A stretch of 64,000 nt of DNA from Warburgia ugandensis (taxonomy: Eukaryota; Streptophyta; Magnoliopsida; Canellales; Canellaceae): assembly GCA_035236585.1 (NCBI GenBank), contig CP141134.1, positions 18,964,414-19,028,413 of the forward strand. Direction: 5' to 3'. The notes beneath the pieces are model-generated. The model ran no database searches. It was not told the origin of the DNA and saw only the letters and a list, made by a program, of their open reading frames with translations. How positions within the stretch are numbered: the stretch's first letter is position 1; each line of letters begins with the position of its first letter. The position numbers were made by a program, and so were the translations under genes. Shown in pieces: positions 1 to 11,519 of the stretch.

Positions 1-795
1 CTCCAATATTTGTAGCATCAAGTCACAAATAAGAGCAATATACTATAAGGAGTATAGTCAGTGTTACTAACAAAAGTTGCTGTCTGAACTGGAGAATGGT
101 AACGAGAAATAATAGTTTTCTGGAAGGCCAATCTGCTGGAAGCAACTCCAAAACACCAATCTGCTGGAGCAACTTCTTTAAACTTCAGTTTGCTGGATAT
201 TACTTTGGCGCACCAAATTTGTCTGCAGTGTCTAAGTGCTGTCCTTGTGTCTTCCTTTCATAATGTTTTGAAAACTTTAGGATGTTGTATCTTCTCAAGC
301 GACTGGTTTATTGCATTTTCTACATAACAGTAGCATCCATTTTGAATGCTCTTTGTACTTTATATTTTCTCTGTACTCCCATACATTTTTTGTATTGCTT
401 AGAAACTGTTACTCTCTCCTAAACTTGTAAACCATCTTTCTGTACTTTATGCTGCGCCCTTTCAGTTTTAATATCTGGTTCATTTCATGAATGCTGATTA
501 TACATGCTACTAAAATTTAGAGGCTCAAGAGTACATGTGAACATTTGGGTTTGGTTTCAGAGGCAAACTGAATAAGATAGAAATTGACAGCTTTCTCGTG
601 TCATGAAACCTTGATTGACCTTATTTTGTTGAACTGGACTCTAGCTATGGCTGCCTGGATCTGGCACCCAATGGTCCAAAAGTCTGCAGCTCTTCAGATG
701 CATAGGAATGTTATTTTTGAGTGTTTAAACCATGAAGGTGCTTTCTTCAAAATGTAAGCTTTTCATTGATACAACTCTTCTATTCTTTCCTGCAG
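1..795 (+). other. Intron of the CRL gene (partial)
   Basis: This stretch lies directly upstream of the first recognisable CRL exon and ends in a polypyrimidine tract plus CAG at 786-795. I found no exon encoding the missing CRL N-terminus, so the window appears to open inside an intron. A small imperfect repeat occurs at about 129-147, 157-174 and 186-202 (three copies of a CAATCTGCTGGA-like unit spaced about 29 bases). Nothing else is recognisable. Confidence 0.6.
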
Positions 796-3792
796 AATGC
801 TCACATGTCCAGCAACAGAGATGGTAGATGGTTCGAGGGTTTTATATTTTGAGCAAGTATGTGTAACTAGACGCCTATGCATTCATTTCTAGAAATTCCA
901 TGTATGCATATATATTTCTAAGGATCCTTTCTGGTGGCAGGCATTTTGGAGAACTCCACAGAAGCCCTTTCGGCAAGTACGAGAACATTCTTCTCATAAT
1001 GAAAGTACAGTAAATAATGCAGTGTGTCTTACATACTACTTTTTTGCAAAGTTCATGATTCAAGCTGATATTATCCCTCTTTTTTTTCTTTTCGATCTCC
1101 AAGCTTCATAAAAAATTACAATTTTTTTGTCCTTTCACAAGTTCTATAGTTAAAGGGGAGCCTTGGCACAACAGTAAAAATTGTGGTCGTGTGACCTTGA
1201 GGTCACAGGTTCAAGGCGTGGAAACGACCTCTTGCAAAATGCAAGGTAAGGCTGTGTACTTTAGGCCCTTGTGGTCCGCCCCTTCCCCAGATCCCAAATA
1301 GGCGGGAGCTTTGTGCACCGGGGTTGCCCTTTCACAAGTTCTATAGTTCCAATTGCATCTGTAGAGATGGAAATCGTTAACATATTTGGCAATTTGGCTA
1401 CGTAATATGCGTTAAGCTAAAGAAGCAAAGTCACTGGTGCTTTAGCTAGGATTGTTTAGCATATTTAGTTTTAACTGATAATGGTTTTTCTTCTTTGTGT
1501 TTAAACTTTGAACCTGCAACAGTACAATCGCTATGCATACTCGTTCTGAAATTCTGACTAGTTCTTTTTTCAGAGATTTTATATTGTGAAGCCTTGTCCA
1601 AAAGAGTTGAAATGTGATGTTGAGGTGAGACTCTACACTTATTTATAGGTTAGTTTAGAGGAGAAAGTGGAAATGGTATTGCCTGAACTTCTAGTTGGCA
1701 AGTTATTGTTTTCCTTTTATTGCCTTTAATGCTGAAAATACTAGTTCATACCATAGTGGCCTGTGTGGGAAGCAGGTACAGAAACGGAAGTGGGAAGCTA
1801 ATGAGTTTTATTAAGGTGGAAGCACAAAGTGCATAAAAAAAAAAGAAAACCTTATATATATACCAAAGTTTCAAACAATTTAAAAATAATTACAGAAATT
1901 TTTCAGAGAAACTATAAACACATTCTTCTCAAAGTTTTCTGCAAGGTAAGGCTATGTACTTTAGGCCCTAGTGGTCCGCCCCTTCCCTGGACCCCACACA
2001 AGCGGGAGCTTTGTGCACCGGGGCTGCCCCTTTTTGTTGAACTAGAAGTAAATTTTAACATCCATAGTTTATATTTCTATATACCATAATTTCATATTTA
2101 GTAAATAGTAACTACAAAAGTTATAAGATATTTTTTGAACTGCAACTGAACTGAAACAGAGGTCAATTCTTCTTCAAAACTGAAAATGAAGTGAAAACAT
2201 AGCTTTTCTGCTGTTTTTCCTTGATTGGTCCGAAGTAACATGATTCACCCAAAAAATCACAAGGTTTCAGGCATTCCGGGGGAAGTTTATATTTCCCCCT
2301 TCATCTACAAATATCAGTAAAGATTGAGTTATTTAAGAGGAATCCATGAAGGGCATATCTGTAATGGATTCTCCATAGGTAACTCGTAAAATGTGTGTTA
2401 TTTTTTAACTGTTAAAAAAAAGGAAAAAAGGGAAATGTGCCAAAATCATGTCTCCACTTGATCAGAAGTGCTACTCTACTTGGTCAGAAGCACAAATCAG
2501 ATTGATTGGAAGCAAGAATCGGATTGATCTGATTCATCGGAGAACTGTGAATCCAACTTGACGAAACATGAATAACTGATATCAGGATTTAGGCTCTGCT
2601 TCCCGCTGCTGAGGTGTGAATCCTGCCCTCAAGGATGCTTCCCATTTACTATGGTAAAAACTTAGTAAAACAGATAGAGCAGTCCAGTAGAAAGGATGGC
2701 ATGCATACTTTCCTTTCACCCATCATGATGGGCAATTTGTCTACATTATCGATCTTTAGGTTTCAATACTCTTGTTTACTGGGCCAGCTGATTGATTAAT
2801 GAATTCCTTTTCTTCTTTTTTTAATTCACAGCTGAGTTCCTATGCTTTAAGGGATGTGGAGGAGTACAAAAATTTCTGTGATCGTCCGAAGGATCAGCGT
2901 CCACAGGCTGAAGAAGTTATTGGGGTACTCTTTTCATGATTCTGTTTTATTTATTGGTGAACTTTTATCAAAACTCTTGCAATTTTTATCATGGATTAAT
3001 CATTTTGTTGCCCATTTCTGATTTAAGCTTGATTGGTGCTTTGTATGATTTGCTATGGGTATCATTTCCTAACTGTTTGAGGATTCCTTTTGCAATGTGG
3101 TATAGATCTGTTAATCTTTATATTTCTTGGGATGCTGCAGGATATTGCAGAGCATCTGACAACTATACATCTCTCACGCTGCGAACGTGGAAAACGCTGC
3201 TTATATGAAGGTTCAACTCCTCCCAGTGGTTTCCCAAATTCCTGGGTATATTGTCTCCCTTGCTTTCTTTTCAACTACAGTGTTGCTGCATGTTGATCCG
3301 ATGTATTGGATCAGGAGCCTTTGGTTTGAACTCTGTCCACAGCTTCTTGTCAATCTTGGTTCCTTAACAAATATCTTTCCACCATTCTTAGACATGCTTT
3401 ATGACAGAATGGTGCAACTTACTGTACTTCAGAGCTGGCAATCCTGAAAAACAATGAGGTGCATATGTGGGATAGGGGCTATGATGATGAAGGAAACCAA
3501 GTGAGATTTTAGATATCTGTCTTTACTTTTGTTAAATGATGACGAAGGTCTAGAATAGTACTTCTTACGATTTGTTAGATCTCTAATAGTATATCATAAC
3601 ATAAAAAGTGATATTCGAAATTGTGATGCTGATTGTCTTCCATCCGAACAGACTTGGGGAGTGAAGGGAGGTCCGTATGAATTCAAACCTGCACCTGCGT
3701 CAAGTTCCGATGACATGTTTTCCCCTCTGAACTTTGCCCCAGCAATGTCGTTGGAGAAGAAGATAGACAATTCTTTTGTCATGCAGGAATAG
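796..3792 (+). CDS. CRL: CRL (CRUMPLED LEAF), chloroplast chromophore-lyase-like protein, 3' part
   Basis: Seven exons join in frame: 796-856, 941-976, 1574-1624, 2832-2924, 3141-3245, 3408-3500 and 3652-3792 (TAG at 3790). All introns have GT..AG ends. They encode about 192 residues, including the stretches AFWRTPQKPFRQ, VKPCPKELKCDVE, NFCDRPKDQRPQ and YEGSTPPSGFPNSWNGATYC, which are hallmarks of plant CRL in the CpcT/CpeT bilin-lyase family. The first base of exon 796 completes a split codon, so at least one 5' exon lies outside the window. That exon should carry the roughly 60-80 N-terminal residues with the membrane anchor. In Arabidopsis CRL is a plastid outer-envelope protein needed for normal plastid division and leaf development. 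Its lyase chemistry is unproven, since plants lack phycobiliproteins. Two introns carry SINE insertions. The next gene is a convergent rubredoxin gene. The identification is firm; the enzymatic role is not. Confidence 0.93.
1131..1348 (+). mobile_element. Au-like SINE, full length, with 21-bp target-site duplication
   Basis: A tRNA-derived SINE of about 175 bases occupies roughly 1152-1327. It has a box A-like motif (TGGCACAACAGT, 1164-1175) and a box B-like motif (AGGTTCAAGGC, 1207-1217), followed by the conserved GTGGTCCGCCCCTTCCC body and the GCACCGGG end. It is flanked by a perfect 21-base direct repeat at 1131-1151 and 1328-1348, which starts CCTTTCACAAG and ends CTATAGTT. It lies in the CRL intron 977-1573. 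The general body matches the widespread angiosperm Au SINE; the exact family name is from memory. Confidence 0.88.
1939..2035 (+). mobile_element. Au-like SINE, 3' fragment
   Basis: The sequence from GCAAGGTAAGGCT to GGGGCTGCCCCTTTTT matches the 3' half of the SINE at 1152-1327. The A and B promoter boxes are missing, so this is a 5'-truncated copy. It lies in the CRL intron 1625-2831. Confidence 0.8.
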
Positions 3793-4595
3793 TCAGTTGT
3801 CGTTGTTATATGTTGTAAATTTGAGTATCATTATCAAACCTGCACCCGTTAGTAACCCCCATTTCGAGCCAAGTTGTGGTGGTGGTGATGTACACGTTAC
3901 AAAAGCCCCCGGCATATTGACACTTGAAATCCTATATCGCTGATCCAATATTTCAGAGATGGAAACATCATCAGCAGACATGCAACCAATTGCTTCACAT
4001 ACAAGCATCACGAATAGTACATAAGAAGATAAATGCCGAGCTTCATGCAACCAAAGGGCAACGTAGCAGGTGTCTACAATGGGAAGCTGATTCCAATGTG
4101 TTTTCATTGTGAGATTCTCTTTTGGTGGATGTACAATCCCTAATCACGACAGGCTTCAAATCTTGACTAGTAGGCAGCTCTTGTAGGTTCATCTGCTAGA
4201 TATCTGAACTCATGTATACATAACATATTGGATGTTATAATCTTATAACTATAGATGTATGAGATATATGCTCTTTGATATGCCAATTTGTTTTGAATTA
4301 AAGATGCCTTTACTTATTTCCACCGGATATGTACATCTACAAGATTCGTCGTCTGGGTTATGATGCATTAACTTGAATTAATCTTTGTTTAGTCTTGGCA
4401 ACATAGCCCATGGCTTATATAAAATGGATGCTCTACTCCCGGAGGAGGTAGAAATACGATTCTAGATAAAGAATTTCTATTACAAGGAACTAGTTACAAA
4501 AATATTTCTAGTACCCATCTAGATATAGGAAAGCAAAAAATGGAGAGTAAATAGCTTGGAATTCTTCTCATTAGATTGTTGATCGTAACGTTGCC
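3793..4595. other. Convergent intergenic region between CRL and the rubredoxin gene
   Basis: The two stop codons face each other across about 800 bases. This interval should hold both 3' untranslated regions. No coding exon, repeat family or RNA gene is recognisable. Confidence 0.6.
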
Positions 4596-5664
4596 TTAGA
4601 AAGCATTGTTGAGGTAGAAGTATAAACCAGCAAGCCCGACAACCCCAATTACGATTGCAATTGGTAAAGCTCCTCTGCACCATGAGAAAATCATCAGCTC
4701 GGGGGAGTGCAATCAATCAGTATCATACTTCTGTTTTAGCTACTAATGGTTACGTATCAGGACCCTATGGTTGAGAAAAAAGAAAAAAAATAATGTAAAA
4801 ATGGCAAATACCCAATCGCTTCATCTTTCTGAATTTGGGCCTTTCGAGCCTTGCGAACGTCTGTGTCATTAGCACTCTTTGCTACTTTAGGTTCATAAGG
4901 CCTGAATCTTCTTTTTGGAGCACCGCACACTGCACAACACAGCAGATGCCATTGTACAGTATTAAATTTGAAATTGTTTAGAGCTGACATAAATTCTAAT
5001 ATATCTACAAGTAATCAGAATCTAATCTAATCTATTTACATGAATGCTGTGTGATAAGGAAACTGAAAGGTAAGCTGAGGTCAACCAGGTTTTGGATTAG
5101 TACAAAATTGAGCATTGGCATGAACTTTACCGCCCAACTAGAGATCTAATTCAAGACTGGATTCTGCCTCAAAGACAGTAATTGAGTTTTCTTTGTAAAG
5201 AGACGCACTAGATCAATGTATCCATGTCCAAGTTTTAAAATTGAGACTATGGTTTTCCACAAAAAAGGTTCCCTGGATAAACGCAGAATTTATTAATTTT
5301 GTAGACCTGATTCGGGTCCTACCGGAAACACAGAAAGGCAGATTCTGAGATTAAGCTTCCTTCCAATTCAGATATTTTAGTTTACAAATAAGTTGTTGTT
5401 TTTCCATCAAATCTCGCATTTAGATTCATCTAAGGAAGCCAAAGATCCTCATGAAAGAAATTACAGAACCCAATTCCAAAGTCCAGAAAAAATAGAAAAT
5501 TAAGGAACACCCATAAGTGGATGTGATAAAAGAAAGGCGGAATTGTAGTTACCAGGACAGAAGTATTTATCAGGTAGCTTCTCAAAAGGTGTCCTGTCAT
5601 TGTATATGTACCTGCATGACAAACAAACACAAGGTAACTCAAGCATAATCCATTACCACATAGA

Positions 5665-5711
<47 letters not shown>

Positions 5712-5948
5712 AGAAGACCCGCAATCTCTGCAAATGTAGGCCTGCTTGGAAGCGACTCTCATGGAGAATTTTGGTGCAGTGGATACAGATTTTACTGGAG
5801 TAGTTACTAAGAAATGCAGAGAGGGAGTGAAGAAGCTTGATTTCAGCGGAAAACGATCTGAAGGTCGTCTGAAGCCAAGAGGGCCACGAGGTGACAAGGA
5901 ATTAGGTGCTGTGGTGGTTTTGAGGCTTGCTTGTGTTTGAAGAGCCAT
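4596..5948 (-). CDS. Plastid rubredoxin-like protein with C-terminal membrane anchor
   Basis: Four exons on the minus strand: 5719-5948, 5553-5611, 4812-4929 and 4596-4674. They join in frame to 161 residues. Residues 1 to about 65 are rich in Ser, Thr and Arg, like a chloroplast transit peptide. Cys73-Arg-Asp-Cys76-Gly and Cys95-Pro-Val-Cys98-Gly form the four-cysteine iron site, and the aromatic-rich YIYND and KYFCP segments are typical rubredoxin. A basic linker (KVAKSANDTDVRKARKAQ) leads to a hydrophobic helix at about 137-159, likely a thylakoid anchor. Rubredoxins carry one electron on a mononuclear Fe(Cys)4 site; plant members are linked to photosystem assembly or stability. The likely Arabidopsis counterpart is At5g51010, next to CRL (At5g51020), from memory. 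The ATG at 5946-5948 is chosen because it opens the transit peptide; a TTG nine bases upstream is unlikely. Intron 1 (5612-5718) starts with GTCTTC and is about half microsatellite, giving a weak splice donor. Confidence 0.9.
5666..5716. repeat. (AAG)n microsatellite in rubredoxin intron 1
   Basis: About 17 AAG units with one AGG interruption. It begins two bases inside the 5' splice site of rubredoxin intron 1 when read on the minus strand as (CTT)n. On the minus strand it is in frame with exon 1 and would encode poly-Ser if the intron were retained. Confidence 0.95.
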
Positions 5949-6235
5949 GGCCCTCAACAGCTCTCCTTTTCTCTCACTTCCTCTGTATCAAAAGAAGATG
6001 AGAAGAGTGTGTTGGTTCTTAAGCCGATAAAAGGGACGGTGTTTGAAGTGTGGTTCCCATACTCTCAACAAGCCCCATTGCTCGTTTCTCGTACCTTTTC
6101 TTATCCTCTCTTCTTAAAGAAAAGAGTGTGAGCCTCTTCTTTTATCAATGCCAAGTATGGCTTCCCGCAAGAACATACGCTCGAGAGGGGGAATGAGCAA
6201 CTGACAGCAATATAAGGTGTGGCCTAGCGAACAAT
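5949..6235 (-). promoter_or_regulatory. Upstream region of the rubredoxin gene (5' UTR/promoter expected)
   Basis: This is the short interval between the rubredoxin start codon and the breakpoint of a retrotransposon relic. It should carry the gene's 5' UTR and core promoter. I do not see an unambiguous TATA box, so its role is inferred from position only. Proximity of the element means that distal promoter sequence may have been displaced. Confidence 0.4.
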
Positions 6236-8577
6236 TCCACGAGTTATGTCTTTTGGACTGACAAATGCACCAACCGCATTTATGGATCTTATGAATCGAG
6301 TATTCAAAGCCTATCTAGATAAATTTGTTATAGTATTTGTCAATGATATTTTAGTCTACTTAGAAACCCTTGAAAACCATAAGGAACATTTATAAGTGGT
6401 ACTAAATACACTTAGGACACACAAATTATATGTGAAATTTAGTCAGTGTGAATTTTGGTTGGAAAAAGTGAATTCTCTTGGTCATGTTATTTCCAAAGAA
6501 GGCATTGTAGTTGACCCAACAAAGGTTGAGGCTGTGGAGAAATGGAATGCACCTAAGACGGTAACATAGGTAAGGAGTTTTCTGGGACATGCAGGATACT
6601 ATCGGAGATTCATTGAAGGATTTTCAAACATTGCCTTACCCCTGACTAAATTGACGAGAAAAGACAAGAAGTTTGAGTGGGATGAGGCATGCAAAGAGAA
6701 TTTTCAAGAGCTAAAGAGGCGGCTAACCACTGCACCAGTACTTACTCTACCCTCGGGTAGTGGAGGATTTGAGATCTATAGTGATGCTTCTCAACGAGGG
6801 CTAGGCTGCGTGCTTATGCAAAATGGAAAAGTAATTGCCTATGCTTCTAGGCAATTGAAAAAACATAAGATCAATTACTCTACCCATGACCTAGAGCTAG
6901 CTGCTATCGTCTTTGCCTTAAAGATCTGGAGACATTATCTGTATGGAGAAAATTTTGAGGTTTTTAGAAATCACAAAAGTCTTAAGTACATCTTTTCACA
7001 ACAAGACTTGAACATGCGACAGAGGAGATGGATGGAGTATTTGAAGGATTACGACTTTTCCATCCACTACCATCCAGGGAAAGCTAATGTTGTAGCAGAT
7101 GCCTTAAGTGGAAAGACACCAGGAATATGTGCAAGTTTACATTTCAGGAGATGGAAGTTATTATAAGAAGTGATAGAGTGCAGACCTGAAATAGGTCATG
7201 GGAGATCTTTTATAGCAAATTTGACTATAAAATCCACTATTAATGAGAAAGTTAAGTAGATGCAAAAGAATGACACTGACACACAAGCATTAGTTGGGAA
7301 ACCAAAATTCATTAGGGAAGCAGATGGTAGTGTTCGCATATGAGGACGATTGGTAGTGCTAGCCAATGATGAAATAAGAGAAGAAATCTTGAAAGAAGCA
7401 CATCAATCTAAGTACACTATTCATCCTGGTGTAACAAAGATGTATCAAAATTTGAAGGGCCATTTCTGGTGGAATGGTATGAAAAGGGACATAGGAGAAT
7501 TTGTAGCAAGGTGCTTGACTTGTCAACAAGTTAAGGCGGAACATCAAAGACCAACAGGCTTATTACAACTGCTTGAACTACTAGAATGGAAGTGGGATCA
7601 TGTTACAATGGACTTCATCCTAGGGCTACCTAAGACATCTAAAGGACATGATATGATATGGGTGATCATCGATCGACTAACCATGACAGAACATTTTCTC
7701 CTTGTACGACAAAGTCAATCCACTGACAGCCTATCTCAGTTATATATTAAGCAGATAGTTAGTTTGCATGGGATACCACTCGGCATTATTTCTGACAGAG
7801 AGTTGGGATTTAGGTATTGGAAGATATGCTAAGAGCGTGTGCAATTGACTAAAAAGAGAGTTGGGATGAAAGTTTACCCTTAGTTGAATTTGCATATAAT
7901 AATAGCTTCCATTCAAGCATCGGGATGGCTCCCTACGAAGCGCTCTATGGAAGACCTTGTTGATCACCTATGTGCTGGAATGAAGTGGGTGAAAATAGAA
8001 TCGTACAATCATAGTTAGTAGAACAATGCGCAAACAAGGTGAAGCTTATTCGAAGATGACTTCTAGCAGCTCAGAGTCGACAAAAGAGTTACACTGACAA
8101 GCATCGAAGACAGTTGGAATTTGGAGTTGGAGACTATGTTTTGTTGAAAATATCTCCAACCAAAGGTGTTATGAGATTTGGCATGAAAGGTAAACTTATT
8201 CCTATATTCATTGGACCATTCGAAATCCTAGACAAAGTGGGAAAGAGTGCCTACAGGATAGTGCTACCACCGCAGTTATAGGAAGTCCACAATGTGTTTC
8301 ACATATCCATGCTGAGGAGGTATGTTCCTGACCCCACACATGTCCTTGAACAGGTACCAGCCGAGCTACAATAGGACTTGACCGTGGGAACAAAACCAGT
8401 ACAGATTCTGGACAAAAAGATCAAGATGCTATGGTGTAAGGACATCCCATTAGTTAGAGTTTTGTGGAGAAGTGCATCCATTGAAGAAGAGACCTGGGAG
8501 GTCGACTCTGAAATGAGAAAAAATTACCCCAAAATCTTTTCTAGTAATGGATTGTAGAATTTTGAGGACGAAATTCC
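6236..8577 (+). pseudogene. Gypsy pol remnant: RT, RNase H, integrase, chromodomain (decayed)
   Basis: In order: partial RT (about 6238-6660), in which the usual FVDD motif reads FVND because of an AAT codon near 6342; RNase H (about 6767-7130) with SDAS, DLELAA and VADALS, but RNHKS where the family has a DHKS aspartate; integrase zinc finger (about 7390-7560, H..H and CLTC); integrase core (MDF, SDRE). At about 7820 the reading jumps from FRYW to the segment before LRACAID, so the block with the catalytic glutamate is deleted. The remainder ([15 protein letters not shown]) continues in another frame. The chromodomain (about 8398-8555: DIPLVRVLW, ETWEVDSEMRKNYP) ends the polyprotein. Stops and frame changes make it a pseudogene. 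Confidence 0.88.
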
Positions 8578-8593
8578 TTTAAGGGGGTAATGA

Positions 8594-11519
8594 TGTAATG
8601 ACTCAAATTTTGAAGACATTTTGTATGAAGATCAACTATGATGTTTGCCACTTGTTAACGAGTTGTAACTTGTTTATTTTGGAAATCAATATATATTTAA
8701 TATATGTTTAATGGTATTAATAGGTGGTTGGATGTTTTATCTTAATTAAAATGGGAAATGTAGGAATTTCTAAGAAAAATTGTACCATTAGATTCTTCAC
8801 TCAAAATCGAATCCAACGCCTTAAATAATTCCAAAAACGGAGATCGTATGACAAAGTTATGGGCGTTTAAAGATCAAGGGCATTTTTGGAATTTACCTTT
8901 AAAATAAAAACAGGCTAAAAACACAGGGGGTCGTTTTGATAACGACAACCCTCTTCTTCTCCACCGACCTTCCCACCACCATTGCTCCCACCTATCACGT
9001 AGGCAGTGCAGGCGTCGAAAAAAATGGCGGCACTGCCATTGGGCAGCACCGCCTTCCCTCTCCTATAAAAACCCTTCATCCCCCTCTTCCAAACCATGTT
9101 TTCTCCACTCCAAACGATTCCAAAAATGGATCTGGCAACTAGGGTTTGCAGATCCATTTGAGGCTATTAATCAGGTGACTAGGAGAGTTTTTTAGGTACG
9201 ATTCTCTCCCCACCCCACTCCTTTCTCTTCCCTCTTTCTTTTCCCCCAGATCCCGACCGAATCTGGTTTGTTTTTTGGATGAAAATCATTGGATTTCTAG
9301 ACAAATCAGAGGGGCTGAAACCCATCATAGATGGCGCATCCCAAGGGCACACAGGTGTGACGCGTGCCCTTGACGAGCGCCCACGACGGGTCACGCGCGC
9401 GGACTGCGTGTAGGCGTACTCCCAGCTTGACCAAGATGCACGGGGTACCCTGGGAGCCCGGCTCGACCAGGACGCACGGGGTGCCCTAAGAGCTGAGATG
9501 TGTCGTGCTGCGCTGAGGACACGTCTGCACAATGCAGTCTAGGATGCTACAGCGCATCGTTTGGGCATGTACACATGCGCAAATGTGGTCTCGGTTCGAC
9601 CGGGATGCACACACGTCCTGGGAACTATGACGCACGAGCCCTATGCAGACAATCCTGGTATGTCCATTAATGCGTGACACTAAAAATGCAATTAAGGAGG
9701 CTATGTGACTCCGATCGACCATTCAAAAGAACTATTGCATTCATAAATTTGACGCGGACCTAATTATGCAATAATATTTAGGATCAAGGAACTATGTAGG
9801 ATGACTATAGCCTAAAAATTATAGAGATCTTATAAATCTACGAGACCAACCATAATCAGACCACATGAATTGATCTAATAGAGGCCTTAGGACATTCTTA
9901 GACCAAGAATGTTGTGGATCGACCCCTAGAAACCTATAAATCATATAGATCTGGCCGTTGCCCTATGAATCGAGAACTAATGTTAGGATCTTATGTCTGA
10001 ACGACATCCAGGGCTTTAGGACTTCACCAAGGTACTCAAGGGTTCGAATTGAGGAAAGGCACGAGCTAAGTAAACGACACTCGAGGTAGGTAGTCTGATA
10101 CTACTCAGCTTTCAAAATGCATCCAAATCTCAAAGTGATTTACCTGCTTCTATTACCGTATTTAGTATGTGTTTTGAGACATGTTGGTTTATACGAGTAT
10201 GCGGACTTGTCTTCATGATTTATATCTTTGAGACACTTGCATCTGTCAATGTATTGAGTATGCTTTTGGGATACAATATTTTTATATGAGCTTACGGCTT
10301 TAGGGCATTGAATGCGATACTAGCATGAGTAGACTTTATGCATCGCTCACATGTTTTGAAAACAAATGCATAAATTTCATGATTTATAATGATCGAGTTT
10401 TGGATTATGTATGTATGCTTTTGGGCTATGGAGCTTGGTGGGCACTATGCTGAGAGGTTGTATGGGGTGGCCTCCTGGCCTCTACCACCAAAAAGGTGGA
10501 TGGTATCACTACCAAAAATAGCATTGTCCCTTCCCTGATTGTTGTGGTAAATATGGACGACCACTGGAGGTGTCATGGCATCCTTTTGGGGACATATCCA
10601 TAGTCACCATGGAGGCTATGGTGGACTGGTCTCTAGATACCGGAGACACGATTCAGAGGTATTGTGGTTGAGAGCATAGTTGGCCCTATGATTTCAGTTG
10701 TATTGATATGCATATAGCATTGAGATGGTCCTAAATGAGTAGTCGTGACCAGTCCGCTTGAGACCGTGTGCCTGTTATTTTATGATGTGATCGTTCGCCT
10801 CGGATGAGGACTATTTTACGTATTTCATGATCATTATATATGACTCGTTGATTTGACGTGTTGTTGAGATCTCATGTCTTGGATCTATTGATCTAATTGA
10901 TTTTGACTTTCTGAATTTAGTCATATCTCTATTTTTGCATACTAAAGTCTAATAAAGGATTTCGTGGATGGCATTATTTACATTTTATGCATACATATGC
11001 ATTTTTATTCAAAACAGGCATTACTGATGTTTTACATGCAATCTCTTTGGATTTTGTATGTTACATGCCATGTTTTCAAAATGGTAGTATCAAGTTGCCT
11101 ACTGAGTAAGATAAATACTCAACCCAATCCATTATTTTTCAAATCAACAAGGTACATCTAGAAGGAGTATCGAAAAGCGTTAGGACTATAGTCAATTAAG
11201 CAAAGGTAAGGCTAAGTGAGGACTTAACTAATGATCCTTTTTGTAATTGTTATAAACTTGGTTGTAAGTATTTGTTTATAACTGTGGCTATGACTAACAA
11301 TCCTGGGTGTAGTACTTGTCTCTATTTTGTTTATAAATTTTGTCATGGCACTATGCATTATCTACTCATTGAGATTAGGTCATGACACTCAGGGTTTTTA
11401 TACAAAAGTTTTGATTAAAGGAAAATTTCCTCTGCATTCTTTTGCACAAATTATTTTAAAATAGAGATCGATCTCGCTGTGTTTTATAAAATTGCATCAT
11501 AAACACCTGGGTCATCTCA
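8594..11519 (+). repeat. 3' LTR of Del-like copy 1 (2.9 kb)
   Basis: It follows a polypurine tract (TTTAAGGGGGTAATGA, 8578-8593). It starts TGTAATGACTC and ends GGGTCATCTCA, so the two ends are imperfect inverted repeats with TG..CA termini. The length of 2926 bases is close to the 2894-base LTR of copy 2. Inside are a TATA box at 9064, a GC-rich block at about 9330-9650 and the long non-coding leader typical of Del LTRs. Within the GC-rich block, a GACCA(A/G)GA(T/C)GCACGGGGT unit occurs twice near 9430 and 9468. The right boundary is inferred from the inverted end match. Confidence 0.75.
9064..9070 (+). promoter_or_regulatory. TATA box of the Del-like LTR
   Basis: TATAAAA lies in the context CTCTCCTATAAAAACCC about 470 bases into the LTR, a normal U3 promoter position. 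Confidence 0.6.

Larger units (their letters stand above)
6236..11519 (+). mobile_element. 5'-truncated Del/Tekay-like Ty3/gypsy chromovirus (copy 1)
   Basis: Sequence starts abruptly inside the reverse transcriptase domain, then follows the order RT, RNase H, integrase, chromodomain, polypurine tract and one LTR. The 5' LTR, gag, protease and N-terminal RT are absent. The order with a C-terminal chromodomain and a 2.9-kb LTR fits Del/Tekay chromoviruses. It is related in protein and LTR layout to the minus-strand element at 21207-28969. It cannot be autonomous: pol carries several stops, a deletion and active-site changes. Confidence 0.88.

Noticed and set aside
1155-1327. Possible stand-alone tRNA gene because of box A/B motifs
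   Set aside because: The motifs belong to a SINE of about 175 bases with flanking target duplications; no cloverleaf can be drawn.
5430-5957. 175-residue minus-strand open frame with a poly-Ser tract
   Set aside because: It is rubredoxin exon 1 reading through the intron microsatellite. The real coding sequence leaves at 5719, where the second CxxC exon is needed.
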